From Senimuribacter sp049852125 (GTDB lineage Bacteria > Bacillota > Clostridia > Peptostreptococcales > Anaerovoracaceae), in the NCBI RefSeq assembly GCF_049852125.1, contig NZ_CP187532.1, positions 1,984,001 to 2,048,000 of the forward strand: 64,000 nt of DNA. The letters run 5' to 3'. The notes beneath the pieces are model-generated. The model had not been told where the DNA came from and did no database searches. It saw nothing but the letters and a program-made list of their open reading frames with translations. Numbering within the stretch: the first letter of the stretch is position 1; each line of letters begins with the position of its first letter. The position numbers and the translations under genes are program-made. This document shows, piece after piece, positions 18,003 through 27,555 of the stretch.

Positions 18003-19130
18003 TTATTTCTGTCCCCGGAGAAAGTCCGGCAGGTCAAATCTTGAATTGCTCTTGTCCTCATCCTTGGTCTCATCAAAGATCTGTCCAAGAGTCATGCTTC
18101 TGCCTGTCAATCCATTCTCCGTAACAACTTCCTGCGGTTTAGAAGTGTTATAGCCTACAGAACCCGTAGATTCAAGTCCCTCACCAAAGCCTGTCGCGAT
18201 AACGGTAATAGCAACCTCATCGTTCATTTCTTCGCTAACTGCCGCGCCGAAGATCAGAATTGCTTCTCTATCCGCCTGTTCTTCTACCATGCTTGCGATT
18301 TCGTTAACCTCCAGCATGCCCAAATCATATCCGCCGGATACATACAGAAGGATAGCTTTCGCGCCGCCGATCGTAGTCTCAAGCAATGGACTTTCGATAG
18401 CAGTCTTGACTGCGTCTTTCGCTCTGTTTTCGCCTTTGCCACGGCCTGTACCCATATGTGCCACACCTCTGTCGGTCATGACGCTCTTTACATCGGCAAA
18501 GTCTACGTTAATCAGCGCGTGATCACTGATCAAATCTGAAATGCCCTGCACACCTTTGCGCAGTACATCATCCGCCATCGTAAAGGCCTCCAGCATAGAG
18601 GTGTTCTTCTCGCAATTCTGCAGTAATTTGTCATTCGGTACTACAACCAGCGAGTCTACGTACTTTTTCAAAAAGCTCAATCCCAATTCGGCCTGATCTT
18701 TTCTCTTTTTACCTTCAAAGGAAAATGGTTTGGTTACCACGCCAACGGTAAGTATACCCATATCCTTGGATGCTTTCGCTATAATCGGAGCGGCCCCCGT
18801 TCCAGTACCGCCGCCCATGCCCGCAGTGATAAACACCATATCGGAGCCTTCCAGCAGATCTGTTATATCATCTAATGTTTCCTCTGCGGAGTGCTGACCT
18901 ACTTCCGGATTTCCGCCTGCTCCCAGACCTCTGGTTAGTTTCTCTCCGATCTGTATCTTCGTCTCAGCCTTGCATCTATTCAACGCCTGTTTATCCGTAT
19001 TGACGGCGATAAACTGTACGCCTCTTAAATCAGCTTCCATCATTCGATTTACAGCGTTACAGCCGCCGCCGCCTACGCCGATAACCTTGATGACTGCCGC
19101 ATTATCCTGTCCAGTCTCAAATTGCAACAT
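18003..19130 (-). CDS. ftsZ: Cell division protein FtsZ
   Basis: Tubulin-like GTPase of 375 residues that polymerises into the Z-ring. The N-terminus has VIGVGGGGCNAVNRM. The GTP signature GGGTGTGAAP is near residue 108, and the T7 loop NVDFADVKSVM, which completes GTP hydrolysis with the next subunit, is near residue 208. A variable linker leads to the conserved C-terminal peptide FDLPDFLRG that binds FtsA, SepF or ZapA-type partners. ftsA is absent just upstream, where it is found in many bacteria. Confidence 0.98.
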   Translation of the reverse strand: MLQFETGQDNAAVIKVIGVGGGGCNAVNRMMEADLRGVQFIAVNTDKQALNRCKAETKIQIGEKLTRGLGAGGNPEVGQHSAEETLDDITDLLEGSDMVFITAGMGGGTGTGAAPIIAKASKDMGILTVGVVTKPFSFEGKKRKDQAELGLSFLKKYVDSLVVVPNDKLLQNCEKNTSMLEAFTMADDVLRKGVQGISDLISDHALINVDFADVKSVMTDRGVAHMGTGRGKGENRAKDAVKTAIESPLLETTIGGAKAILLYVSGGYDLGMLEVNEIASMVEEQADREAILIFGAAVSEEMNDEVAITVIATGFGEGLESTGSVGYNTSKPQEVVTENGLTGRSMTLGQIFDETKDEDKSNSRFDLPDFLRGQK

Positions 19131-19202
19131 TCTAAATTGCCTCCTTGCATCCCATAATATAATCTATTTTATCACAAAAGCAGCGCCTTTGCATCTACTT
19201 TT

Positions 19203-20027
19203 TCACGAAAAATCCGGAGAAAATGGCACATAATTGTGATCGCCCAGGTTTATCGTACCTCGTTTTATGTCAGTTTTTATCAACTTATTAACAACCTTCT
19301 GTAAATTGCCGTTTTCTATGGCCTTCATCATCTGTTTCGGCGTTCCCCTTACTACCAGTGTATCATAGATGTACGCTTTGATAACGACTCTGGATACATC
19401 AATTTTTTTAAAGAAGAAATCACCGTCCTTCATGGTCGTCAGCATCTGAAGCGTACTTTTTAGAGTAGCCGCTTCTTCAGCTTCTACCAGCTCTCCTATA
19501 TTTAATTTGCTGACCGTCAATCCTGTCAGCAATGTGAGCTTCGGGTCTACAGTTGTCTTTCTCAACATCGTCCCTTCTTCATCAATGACAATATAGGCGT
19601 CGCCATAAGAAATCGCGGCAATCTGCATTCTTTCATCTACTTGAATGATCAAAGTATCAGGCAGCTTTCTACGCACCTCTACTCCAGCAAAATACGGATC
19701 ATCTAACAGCTTGTCCCTGATACCTGACGTTCCGGCCTGCCAGAAGATATTTCCTCCCGTTCGGGCATTGGCCATATTAATAACCTCGTCATCAGCATAG
19801 TAATGATTTCCCTCTACCTGAATAGATTTAACAGTGAAAAAGCCAGAAGACAAAAAAATTATAATTCCGGCTATCAAACCCAGGAAAATCAAAAATCTGC
19901 GCAAATAGTGCTTTTTTTTCCGAACTTTACGATCACGCTTAATCTGACGAAACACAATATCATCATAAACCTGATCTGATTCACTATTTGATTGGGGTTC
20001 ATACGTATCTTCGTAATAATCTTTCAT
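19203..20027 (-). CDS. ftsQ: Cell division protein FtsQ/DivIB
   Basis: Single-pass membrane protein of 274 residues. A charged cytoplasmic tail (1-45) is followed by a transmembrane helix near 46-65, then a POTRA domain near 66-135 (VKSIQVEGNHYYADDEVI) and the FtsQ beta domain. It scaffolds FtsL/DivIC in the divisome. Its start overlaps murG by 4 bases (20024-20027), so translation is coupled. Confidence 0.9.
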   Translation of the reverse strand: MKDYYEDTYEPQSNSESDQVYDDIVFRQIKRDRKVRKKKHYLRRFLIFLGLIAGIIIFLSSGFFTVKSIQVEGNHYYADDEVINMANARTGGNIFWQAGTSGIRDKLLDDPYFAGVEVRRKLPDTLIIQVDERMQIAAISYGDAYIVIDEEGTMLRKTTVDPKLTLLTGLTVSKLNIGELVEAEEAATLKSTLQMLTTMKDGDFFFKKIDVSRVVIKAYIYDTLVVRGTPKQMMKAIENGNLQKVVNKLIKTDIKRGTINLGDHNYVPFSPDFS

Positions 20028-21121
20028 CCTTTTTCCATCTCCGCATAGATCACTTCACACGCGTCTAAAGGCGCGCACTGCGCGCTGGCTCTGCTCATCG
20101 CTTCCAGAATATCCGGATTGTTACGCAAACGCATAACTTCGCTGATCAGTCCCTCGCTAGTCAACTCTTTTTCCTCCAATAAAACCGCGCCGCCTTTATC
20201 TGCAACCGACTTTGCGTTAAAATATTGGTGATTGCCCGTTACATTAGGCGATGGAATCAAAATAGAGGCCTTTCCGCAAACTGTAGTCTCCGCAACGGAT
20301 AAAGCGCCAGCTCTGCTGATTATCAAATCCGCTGCGCTCAGATAAGTCGGCATATCATTAATATAGGAACAAATCCGAACATTGGCCGCCGGTTCGATGC
20401 CTCTTTCCTCTGCCTTGTCCAGAATCTCTGTGTAATACTGACTTCCCGTACCGAAGATGAACGTCACGCCACTATGGCCGTTAACGGCTTCCATCAGGTC
20501 AAACGCCACCTCATTGATCTTCGCAGCGCCCTGGCTGCCTCCAAAAGAGAATACGACAAAATCGTCCTGCCCAATGGACAATGCTGTCCGAGCGGCGCTT
20601 TTATCTGCTTCGTAAAAGCTCTTACGTACCGGATTCCCTGCACAGATGTGCTTTTCCGGCTGGTGAAAATAATGACTCGCCTCAGGAAATCCAAGAAAAA
20701 CTTTGTCTGCGAATTTCTCCAATGTCTTATTGGCAACGCCTGGAAAAGCGTTTTGCTCATGGAGATAGCAGCGCGCGCCATACTTATGACCGGCATACAT
20801 TACCGGAACACAGACAAATCCTCCTGTACCAATGACGACATCCGGTTTAAATTTCTTCATGATACGATATGCCTGTGCCACGCCGCGCATCGTTGTCAAC
20901 CCCGTATCGAAGACCTTCAGCAGATTTCGCCGGTCCAGCCACTTTGCAGATACAAACTCCATGTTATAGCCGCTTCTGGGTACAATATCCTTCTCCAATC
21001 CGATATCATTGCCGATATACAGCACTTCTGACGACGGATTTTTTTCCATTACTTTGTCTGCGATGGCAATGGCCGGATAAATATGGCCTCCCGTGCCGCC
21101 GCCGGTTACGATCACTCTCAT
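20024..21121 (-). CDS. murG: UDP-GlcNAc:undecaprenyl-PP-MurNAc-pentapeptide GlcNAc transferase
   Basis: Peripheral membrane GT28 glycosyltransferase that turns lipid I into lipid II. It has GGGTGGHIYPA at the N-terminus, VIGTGGFVCVPV near residue 95, FSFGGSQGA near 190, and the UDP-GlcNAc site around SRAGALSVAETTVCGKA near 270. The frame is open to 21148, but the ATG at 21121 has GGAGGG at the right distance and yields the canonical MRVIVTGGG start, so it is chosen. Confidence 0.96.
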   Translation of the reverse strand: MRVIVTGGGTGGHIYPAIAIADKVMEKNPSSEVLYIGNDIGLEKDIVPRSGYNMEFVSAKWLDRRNLLKVFDTGLTTMRGVAQAYRIMKKFKPDVVIGTGGFVCVPVMYAGHKYGARCYLHEQNAFPGVANKTLEKFADKVFLGFPEASHYFHQPEKHICAGNPVRKSFYEADKSAARTALSIGQDDFVVFSFGGSQGAAKINEVAFDLMEAVNGHSGVTFIFGTGSQYYTEILDKAEERGIEPAANVRICSYINDMPTYLSAADLIISRAGALSVAETTVCGKASILIPSPNVTGNHQYFNAKSVADKGGAVLLEEKELTSEGLISEVMRLRNNPDILEAMSRASAQCAPLDACEVIYAEMEKG

Positions 21122-21149
21122 AATATGTCCCTCCGATATTCTCTGCAAT

Positions 21150-22313
21150 TTACCTGCGTTTCTCTGGTTTCCTTTCGGCCGGCGCGCCGCCGCTGCTTTG
21201 TCTGGATATATTCAACACCATACCTGCGGACGCCATAAATATCCAGAGCGCGTTGCCTCCATAGCTGACAAAAGGCAGCGCTATACCTGTTGGAGGCATC
21301 GATGACGTCACAACTGCAATATTGAGGATAACCTGCAGTCCAATCATTATGGTAATCCCGCCGGACAGCAGCATCCCAAACCGATCTGGCGCATTCAGGC
21401 ATACGTGGAAGCACCGCCAGATTAAAACCACGTATACTACGATCAGAGCCAATAACCCTATAAATCCTAACTCCTCGCCAATGATAGCCAGAATAAAATC
21501 ATTCTGGGGTTCCGGAAGATACAGATTCTTCTGGATGCTTTTGCCTAATCCCAAACCAAAAAGTCCTCCAGATCCCAGCGCTAACAAGGACTGCACTACC
21601 TGGAAACCATCTCCCAAAGCGTCCGCGAAAGGATCTAAAAAGCTGGTAAACCGTTTCGACCAATGCTCAGCCCCGATTTTATCCCCTATCATAATCAAAC
21701 CAAATATACCGCCGCCTCCGGCAATCATAGCGCCGATAACATATTTCCACTGTAATCCGGCTAAAAACATAATTCCTGCAATGATGCCGCAAACCGTAAT
21801 GGCAGTAGATAAATTCGGTTGCTTGATGATCAATCCTCCGAAAACACCCATGAGAAGAAGCAGCGGCAGAACGCCTCTCGAAAAGGAAAGGATAATCCTG
21901 GGATCACTGGCTAAATAAGACGCGGTAAAGATGATTACAGCGATCTTTGCGATCTCACCCGGCATGATGGTAAAGCCGATGTACAGCGCCCTGGTAGCGC
22001 CGCCTTCTTCCACGCCCAGAGGCGTTAATACCAGCAGCAGCAAAAGCAAACTGACGCCTAGAATCAAAATGGACAGTCTCCGGAAAATATGGTAATCTAA
22101 CCGCGCGCAAACGCCCATAATGACAAAACCCGTCAAAGCGAAAACACCCTGTTTAATCAGATAACTGTATGGCGATCCGGAATCGTTAATGGACTTATAG
22201 TAGCTTGCGCTGAACACCATAACTACGCCAAAAATAACTAATATCGTCACCATGGCTATGATCACAAAATCACTCTGTTTTAAATTCTTTGCGCCTCTAT
22301 GTTTCACTCTCAT
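21150..22313 (-). CDS. ftsW: SEDS family glycosyltransferase FtsW/SpoVE
   Basis: Multi-pass membrane protein of 387 residues with about ten helices. SEDS proteins polymerise glycan strands from lipid II together with a class B PBP. The family signatures PGEIAKIAVI and PEPQNDFILAIIGEELGF, and the C-terminal SYGGNALWIFMASAGMVLNISRQ, are all present. Its place between murD and murG matches ftsW or spoVE; sequence alone does not separate these two. It likely works with the SpoVD-type PBP encoded upstream. Confidence 0.94.
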   Translation of the reverse strand: MRVKHRGAKNLKQSDFVIIAMVTILVIFGVVMVFSASYYKSINDSGSPYSYLIKQGVFALTGFVIMGVCARLDYHIFRRLSILILGVSLLLLLLVLTPLGVEEGGATRALYIGFTIMPGEIAKIAVIIFTASYLASDPRIILSFSRGVLPLLLLMGVFGGLIIKQPNLSTAITVCGIIAGIMFLAGLQWKYVIGAMIAGGGGIFGLIMIGDKIGAEHWSKRFTSFLDPFADALGDGFQVVQSLLALGSGGLFGLGLGKSIQKNLYLPEPQNDFILAIIGEELGFIGLLALIVVYVVLIWRCFHVCLNAPDRFGMLLSGGITIMIGLQVILNIAVVTSSMPPTGIALPFVSYGGNALWIFMASAGMVLNISRQSSGGAPAERKPEKRR

Positions 22314-23684
22314 TTATAACCTGCTCACACAATTTTTAAAGTGTTCTCCCCTTTGCTCAAAGTTATCGTACATATCCCAGCTGGCACAGGCGGGTGATAG
22401 AAGTACAGTATCGCCAGGCTCTGCCAACTCGTAAGCTTTGTTAACACATTCCTGCATGTCTTTGCAATATACATAATCCGTAAATCCTTTGCGGTCCGCG
22501 GCTTCAGCAATGAGGCGGCCGTCTCTCCCCAGCAGAATCATCTTTTTAACACTGCCGTTGAATTGACTGATGAATTCGTCAAAGGTCTGCCCTTTAGCGT
22601 CGCCTCCGGCAATCAAAATGATATTTTTCTCAATCGCTCTGATCGCCGTTATCGCTGCGTCAATATTCGTTCCTTTAGAATCATTATAATAGTTAACGCC
22701 CTCAATCAGACCGCAAAATTCAATTCGATGCGCAACGCCGCTAAAGCTTTTGATCGTGCTGCCGATCGTCTCCGCGTCAATGCCGGCAAAATAGCAAATG
22801 GCCGCGGCCGCCAGAGCATTCTCAAGGTTATGCGTACCGATAATTTTCAGCTCGTCGCTGCCGCATATATCTACTAGCTCTCCCTGTTTGTTTCGAATTA
22901 CCAGTCTGTTATCCTGAAGAAAAGCGCCGAAGGAAAGCTGATTCTTACGGCTAAAGGGCACAATCGTTGCCTGACAGTCTGACGCCAGCTTATAGCAAGT
23001 CTTATCGTCATAATTGATCACGAGATACCCATCGTCACGTTGGTTGGCAAAGATCTTTGCCTTCGCCTCTCCATAAGCTTTCATCGTATGATGTCTGTTC
23101 AGGTGATCCGGCGTCAAGTTTAAAATAGCAGACACAACCGGCTTGAAATACCGTGTAGTTTCCAGCTGAAAGCTGCTCGTCTCTGTAACCAGCCAATCCT
23201 CCGAAGCCGCGTCCATAGAGGCGGAAATAACCGCCACGCCGATATTGCCTACTACATAGGTCTTTCTCTTGGCCGCCTTGAAAATTTCACCTACCAGTGT
23301 GGTTGTCGTTGTCTTTCCATTGGTGCCTGTAATCGCGATATAATTTCCGCTTCCAATGCGGTAAGCGATTTCCAATTCACCGATAATCTCAGCGCCCTTA
23401 TCCTTTGCTTCCTGAATAAAAGGCAGCTCTGGACTGACGCCGGGACTCAAAATCAACATATCAAACGCACCCATATCAGGCGGCGTCTGTGCGAAATAGC
23501 AGCGGACGCCTCTCCCCTTCAAAAAAGCAACCAGCTGTGCGTCTACAGTTTCTTCCTTTTTAGAGTCCTGAATATAAACCTCTGCTCCTAATCGCAGCAT
23601 GGCCTGAGAAGCAGCAATACCTGACTTACCCAGACCTACAACCAATACCCTTTTATATTTCATGTTCTCCAAATTTGCGTTCAT
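22314..23684 (-). CDS. murD: UDP-N-acetylmuramoyl-L-alanine--D-glutamate ligase
   Basis: Cytoplasmic Mur ligase of 456 residues that adds D-Glu to UDP-MurNAc-L-Ala using ATP. The N-terminal UDP-binding domain (VLVVGLGKSGIAASQAML) is followed by the ATP P-loop ITGTNGKTTTTTLVG near residue 118, and the C-terminal ligand domain has YYNDSKGTNIDAA near residue 302. The stop codon abuts ftsW with no gap. Confidence 0.97.
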   Translation of the reverse strand: MNANLENMKYKRVLVVGLGKSGIAASQAMLRLGAEVYIQDSKKEETVDAQLVAFLKGRGVRCYFAQTPPDMGAFDMLILSPGVSPELPFIQEAKDKGAEIIGELEIAYRIGSGNYIAITGTNGKTTTTTLVGEIFKAAKRKTYVVGNIGVAVISASMDAASEDWLVTETSSFQLETTRYFKPVVSAILNLTPDHLNRHHTMKAYGEAKAKIFANQRDDGYLVINYDDKTCYKLASDCQATIVPFSRKNQLSFGAFLQDNRLVIRNKQGELVDICGSDELKIIGTHNLENALAAAAICYFAGIDAETIGSTIKSFSGVAHRIEFCGLIEGVNYYNDSKGTNIDAAITAIRAIEKNIILIAGGDAKGQTFDEFISQFNGSVKKMILLGRDGRLIAEAADRKGFTDYVYCKDMQECVNKAYELAEPGDTVLLSPACASWDMYDNFEQRGEHFKNCVSRL

Positions 23685-23709
23685 ATCGTCACTCTTTCTC
23701 TTATTTCTT

Positions 23710-24678
23710 TTACAGATTCATGATAACATATGCGATAACACAGCATACCAGAGCGATAAGCCAGAACATAGCTACCACACCTTTTTCTTTCATACCGCCC
23801 ATCTCAAAGTGATGGTGCAGCGGCGCCATACGGAAAAAGCGCTTACCACCTGTGCACTTAAAGTATACCACCTGAATGATAACTGAAAGCGCTTCCATCA
23901 CATAAACGAGTCCAGCTACCGGAAGCAGAAACTCAACCTTCATGATGATCGCCGCTGAAGCCAACGCCCCGCCCAAAGCCATAGAGCCAGTATCACCCAT
24001 GAATAATTTGGCCGGATACCGGTTGAAAACCAGAAATCCCAGGCAAGCTCCGGTAAGCGCACAGCAGAAAATCATCGGCGCGTCGTGGCCGAACTCCATA
24101 CCTACAATGGCGAAAAAGAAAGCGACCAGCGCTGTTACGCCGGAAGACAAACCATCCAGTCCATCGGTTAGGTTTACGGCATTGGCCATAGCTACCACAA
24201 CAAAGGCTACAAACGGAATATACATCCAACCAAAATCAACGTAACGATCAATAAACGGAATCCATACATCAGTACCGTAGCCTGAGAACTTAGCCATGTA
24301 CACAGCCAAACCTACCGCGATCAGAATCTGCAGCACCAGCTTTTGCCAGGCTCGCAGACCCAGATTGTGCTTCTTTGCAACCTTGATATAATCATCCAGA
24401 AATCCGAGTAAACCAAAGAGCAATGTAACCACTAACATGATCAACGAATCTGTATTAACACTTCCGCCGATAAATGTCATTAAGAGCAGCGCCGCAAAGA
24501 TCGCGATACCGCCCATCGTTGGTGTTCCCGCCTTGGAAAGATGAGATTGAGGCCCCTCCTCACGAATGAATTGCTGAAACTGTTTGTGCTTTAAAATGGG
24601 GATTTCCAGTGAAGTTAACACAGAAGATGCCATAGTCCCCAGCACTACTACAAAAATTAGTCTTAAGATCTCCATCAT
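23710..24678 (-). CDS. mraY: Phospho-N-acetylmuramoyl-pentapeptide-transferase
   Basis: Polytopic enzyme of 322 residues that makes lipid I by joining phospho-MurNAc-pentapeptide to undecaprenyl phosphate. Ten hydrophobic helices are visible. Catalytic motifs are GFLDDYIKVAKKHNLGL near residue 100 (paired aspartates), NLTDGLDGL near 175, and the His motif MAPLHHHFEMGG near 285. It is the target family of tunicamycin-like and muraymycin inhibitors. Confidence 0.97.
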   Translation of the reverse strand: MMEILRLIFVVVLGTMASSVLTSLEIPILKHKQFQQFIREEGPQSHLSKAGTPTMGGIAIFAALLLMTFIGGSVNTDSLIMLVVTLLFGLLGFLDDYIKVAKKHNLGLRAWQKLVLQILIAVGLAVYMAKFSGYGTDVWIPFIDRYVDFGWMYIPFVAFVVVAMANAVNLTDGLDGLSSGVTALVAFFFAIVGMEFGHDAPMIFCCALTGACLGFLVFNRYPAKLFMGDTGSMALGGALASAAIIMKVEFLLPVAGLVYVMEALSVIIQVVYFKCTGGKRFFRMAPLHHHFEMGGMKEKGVVAMFWLIALVCCVIAYVIMNL

Positions 24679-24680
24679 TT

Positions 24681-26060
24681 TTACTCCTGTTCTTTCATGA
24701 TTTTATCTACGATCTGTTCCATCTCCATGGCTCTGGAGCCCTTAACCAGTACCGTGTCGTTACTTTTCAGCAATACGCGTAGCTCTGCGGACAGATCTTC
24801 TTTCGTATCAAAATGCTTTACCGCTGCCGCGCCGGCGCTAATCGCGCCTTCTGCAATATCGGCTGCTTTTTCTCCCGCTGTCAGCAGCAAATCTACTTTC
24901 TGTTCAGCAGCAAACTGCCCGATCTCACGATGATAAGCCGGTGAATTCTCTCCCAGTTCATTCATTCCTGCCAGAATCGCTACCTTTCGCCCTCCGGCTG
25001 TATGGATCAATGTCTCCAACGCTGATTTCATGGAATCGGGAGCAGCGTTGTACGTATCGTCAATAATCTTCATTGCACCCGCTTTTCGAATTGTCAGCCG
25101 TTTTCCTGTCAGCTGCAATTTTGACAAGCCTTCTGCCGCCTGCGCGGCGGTAATGCCGAAACAACTGGCGGCCGCCGCGGCCAATGCTGAGTTCAACGCA
25201 TTGTGTGCGCCTGGTATTGCAAGTTGGATTCTGTAATCCCGATCTCGAACCGTCAAAGTATACGCAACGCCTTCTCCGCCTCTGTCTTCAATATGATGTA
25301 CAAAATAGTCGCAGCAAGAATCTGTACCTACCCGAATAACATCATAAGCTTCAGAAAATACCGCCGTCTGCAGCATATCATTATCCTGATTGATAATCAG
25401 CGTGTTTCCCTCATGAAAATAGTCCGTGATTTCCAGTTTCGCTGCCAAAATCTCCTCTCTGCTTCCAAGGTTTTCAATATGAGAGATTCCTACATTTGTT
25501 ATTATCCCAACATTTGGTCTGATTATATCCACCAGACGGTGAATTTCATTTCGATGATCCATACCGACTTCCAGCACCGCGGCTTCCATGGATTTATCAA
25601 AAGTAAAAATCGTCTGCGGCACACCGATGTCATTATTAAAATTACCCACTGTAGTTCCGGTAATATACTTTTCACGCAGAATCGCACAGACCATATCCCG
25701 GGTACTGGTTTTCCCCACGCTGCCAGTCACTGCAACGGTTTTCAAGTTTAATTTCTTTAAATACCAGCTGGCCAGAGCCTGCATTGCTCGAGTCGTATCC
25801 TTCACTAATATCACGCCGGCCTCTGGAAGATTCGCTGCCGCTGCTTCTCTATCTGTCAAAAATGCTCTGCAGCCATTCTCATAAGCCATCGGAATAAATT
25901 TATGAGCGTCATGGACTTCTCCTACAATCGGTACAAATAGTTCTCCAGCCTTTACCTTTCTGGAATCCGTACTGACTGCCGTAATTTCTTCTGTTCCGTC
26001 ACCTGACAGAATTCGTCCGCCCGTAGCCTCTTTGATTTCCGCAATTGTAATTTTGTTCAT
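24681..26060 (-). CDS. murF: UDP-N-acetylmuramoyl-tripeptide--D-alanyl-D-alanine ligase
   Basis: Mur ligase of 459 residues that adds D-Ala-D-Ala to the UDP-MurNAc-tripeptide. The N-terminal domain has VSTDSRKVKAGELFVPIVGE, the P-loop is VAVTGSVGKTSTRDMV near residue 115, and the C-terminal domain has IIDDTYNAAPDSMKSALE near residue 335. The gene start overlaps the end of murE by 62 bases, an unusually long overlap. mraY follows after 2 bases. Confidence 0.96.
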   Translation of the reverse strand: MNKITIAEIKEATGGRILSGDGTEEITAVSTDSRKVKAGELFVPIVGEVHDAHKFIPMAYENGCRAFLTDREAAAANLPEAGVILVKDTTRAMQALASWYLKKLNLKTVAVTGSVGKTSTRDMVCAILREKYITGTTVGNFNNDIGVPQTIFTFDKSMEAAVLEVGMDHRNEIHRLVDIIRPNVGIITNVGISHIENLGSREEILAAKLEITDYFHEGNTLIINQDNDMLQTAVFSEAYDVIRVGTDSCCDYFVHHIEDRGGEGVAYTLTVRDRDYRIQLAIPGAHNALNSALAAAAASCFGITAAQAAEGLSKLQLTGKRLTIRKAGAMKIIDDTYNAAPDSMKSALETLIHTAGGRKVAILAGMNELGENSPAYHREIGQFAAEQKVDLLLTAGEKAADIAEGAISAGAAAVKHFDTKEDLSAELRVLLKSNDTVLVKGSRAMEMEQIVDKIMKEQE

Positions 26061-27528
26061 TTCTCACCTTTTCTATTGACGCGAGAACCTGTTCCCTGTC
26101 GTCAAAATGTATTATCTCATCTCCAAGGATCTGATAATCCTCATGTCCTTTCCCGCAGATTGCAGCAATTTCACCGGGAACGCAGCTGCGTACCGCTTCC
26201 TCGATGGCCTGCCCGCGATCCTCAATAACCTGGAAAGGCGTATTATATTTTTCTATCTCTGTGATGATATCGTTGATGATAGCCTGTGGCTGCTCGTTTC
26301 TCGGATTATCTGAAGTAACGATAATCCTATCGGCATATTTTGCAGCTGCCTCACCCATGGCTTTTCTCCTTCCGAAATCCCGGTTTCCCCCGCATCCGAA
26401 GACGCATGTCACTCTGGACGGACGATATTCACGTAAAGATGTCAAAAGCTGTTTCAATCCTGTACCATTATGCGCGTAGTCTACCATAATCAGTCGCCCC
26501 GCATCCAACGCAAACATCTCCTGCCTGCCCGGCACAGAAATCTTCTGTAGAGCTGCAGACGCTGTTTGTTCAGGCACGCCCATTAGCAAAGCAGTGCTTA
26601 TAGCCGCCATAGCATTACTGCAATTAAATTTGCCGGGCATTCCCAGAACAACGCCTGTATCAAAATCCTTTCCCCGAAGTCGGAACTCGCTGCCTAATGC
26701 GCCTGGCAGCCTTACTGTATAAAGGCTTTCCGCCCGCAAGTCGTTCCCCGGTTCAAAGCCGAAGGTCCGCAGGCGGCAGGACGCATTTTTTGTAATAAGT
26801 TCTATATTCGGGTCGTCTCCATTAACTAATCCAATCCCACATCTTCGAAAAAGCCGAGCTTTGCAGGATGCATATTCAGCAAAATCCTTATGCTCGAACG
26901 GACTGATATGATCTTCTTCTATATTGGTAAATACACCATAATCGAAAATCACTGGTTCTGTTCGTGAAAGCTTTAATGCCTGAGACGACACTTCAATCAC
27001 TGCGGCTTTGCAGCCATTGCTGGCCATTTCTCGCAGATAGCGGTGAAGCCGGATAGAATCCGGCGTGGTATGGTCACTTTTCAGTATGTCTTTTCCTGTA
27101 TCAGTTACAACTGTTCCGATGAGACCTGTCTTAATCCCGGCTTCATCAAGAATTTTCTTTATCATGAAGGTAGTCGTGGTCTTTCCTTTTGTTCCCGTTA
27201 CTCCAACGGTTATCAACTCCCTGTGCGGCCAACCGTAAAAGGCTGACGCCATAGCGCCCATAGCCTTTCGAACGTCGTCCGTCATTAAAACTGCCGTTGT
27301 GCAATCAGCAGGCAGAGAGATTTCTCTATCGCAGACAATCGCTGACGCGCCTCGAAACACCGCGTCGTCCGCATAATCATGACCGTCCGTCAGACACCCT
27401 TTGATGCAGAAAAACATCGCTCCCTTTTCTGCCTGACGTGAATCCTCGGTTAAGGCTGTAATTTCGCAATCCGTTTTTCCACGGATGAGCTGGCAGTCTC
27501 CAGCCTTTGCTAATACTTCAAGTTTCAG
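25999..27528 (-). CDS. murE: UDP-MurNAc-L-Ala-D-Glu--2,6-diaminopimelate ligase, apparent CTG start
   Basis: Mur ligase that adds the third stem-peptide residue. The first ATG (27417) would remove part of the UDP-binding domain. In frame upstream, 37 more codons encode a normal MurE N-terminus (LKLEVLAKAGD... and ITALTEDSRQAEKGAMFFC), back to a CTG at 27526-27528 that has GAGAGG six bases before it. No ATG, GTG or TTG occurs in frame between this point and the nearby upstream stop of spoVD, so CTG is the best start (509 residues). P-loop: VTGTKGKTTTTFMIKK. The DNPR motif (VTSDNPRNEQ) predicts meso-diaminopimelate rather than lysine. Confidence 0.93.
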   Translation of the reverse strand: MKLEVLAKAGDCQLIRGKTDCEITALTEDSRQAEKGAMFFCIKGCLTDGHDYADDAVFRGASAIVCDREISLPADCTTAVLMTDDVRKAMGAMASAFYGWPHRELITVGVTGTKGKTTTTFMIKKILDEAGIKTGLIGTVVTDTGKDILKSDHTTPDSIRLHRYLREMASNGCKAAVIEVSSQALKLSRTEPVIFDYGVFTNIEEDHISPFEHKDFAEYASCKARLFRRCGIGLVNGDDPNIELITKNASCRLRTFGFEPGNDLRAESLYTVRLPGALGSEFRLRGKDFDTGVVLGMPGKFNCSNAMAAISTALLMGVPEQTASAALQKISVPGRQEMFALDAGRLIMVDYAHNGTGLKQLLTSLREYRPSRVTCVFGCGGNRDFGRRKAMGEAAAKYADRIIVTSDNPRNEQPQAIINDIITEIEKYNTPFQVIEDRGQAIEEAVRSCVPGEIAAICGKGHEDYQILGDEIIHFDDREQVLASIEKVRNEQNYNCGNQRGYGRTNSVR

Positions 27529-27555
27529 ATAAATCCTCTCGATTCTATATTCTGT

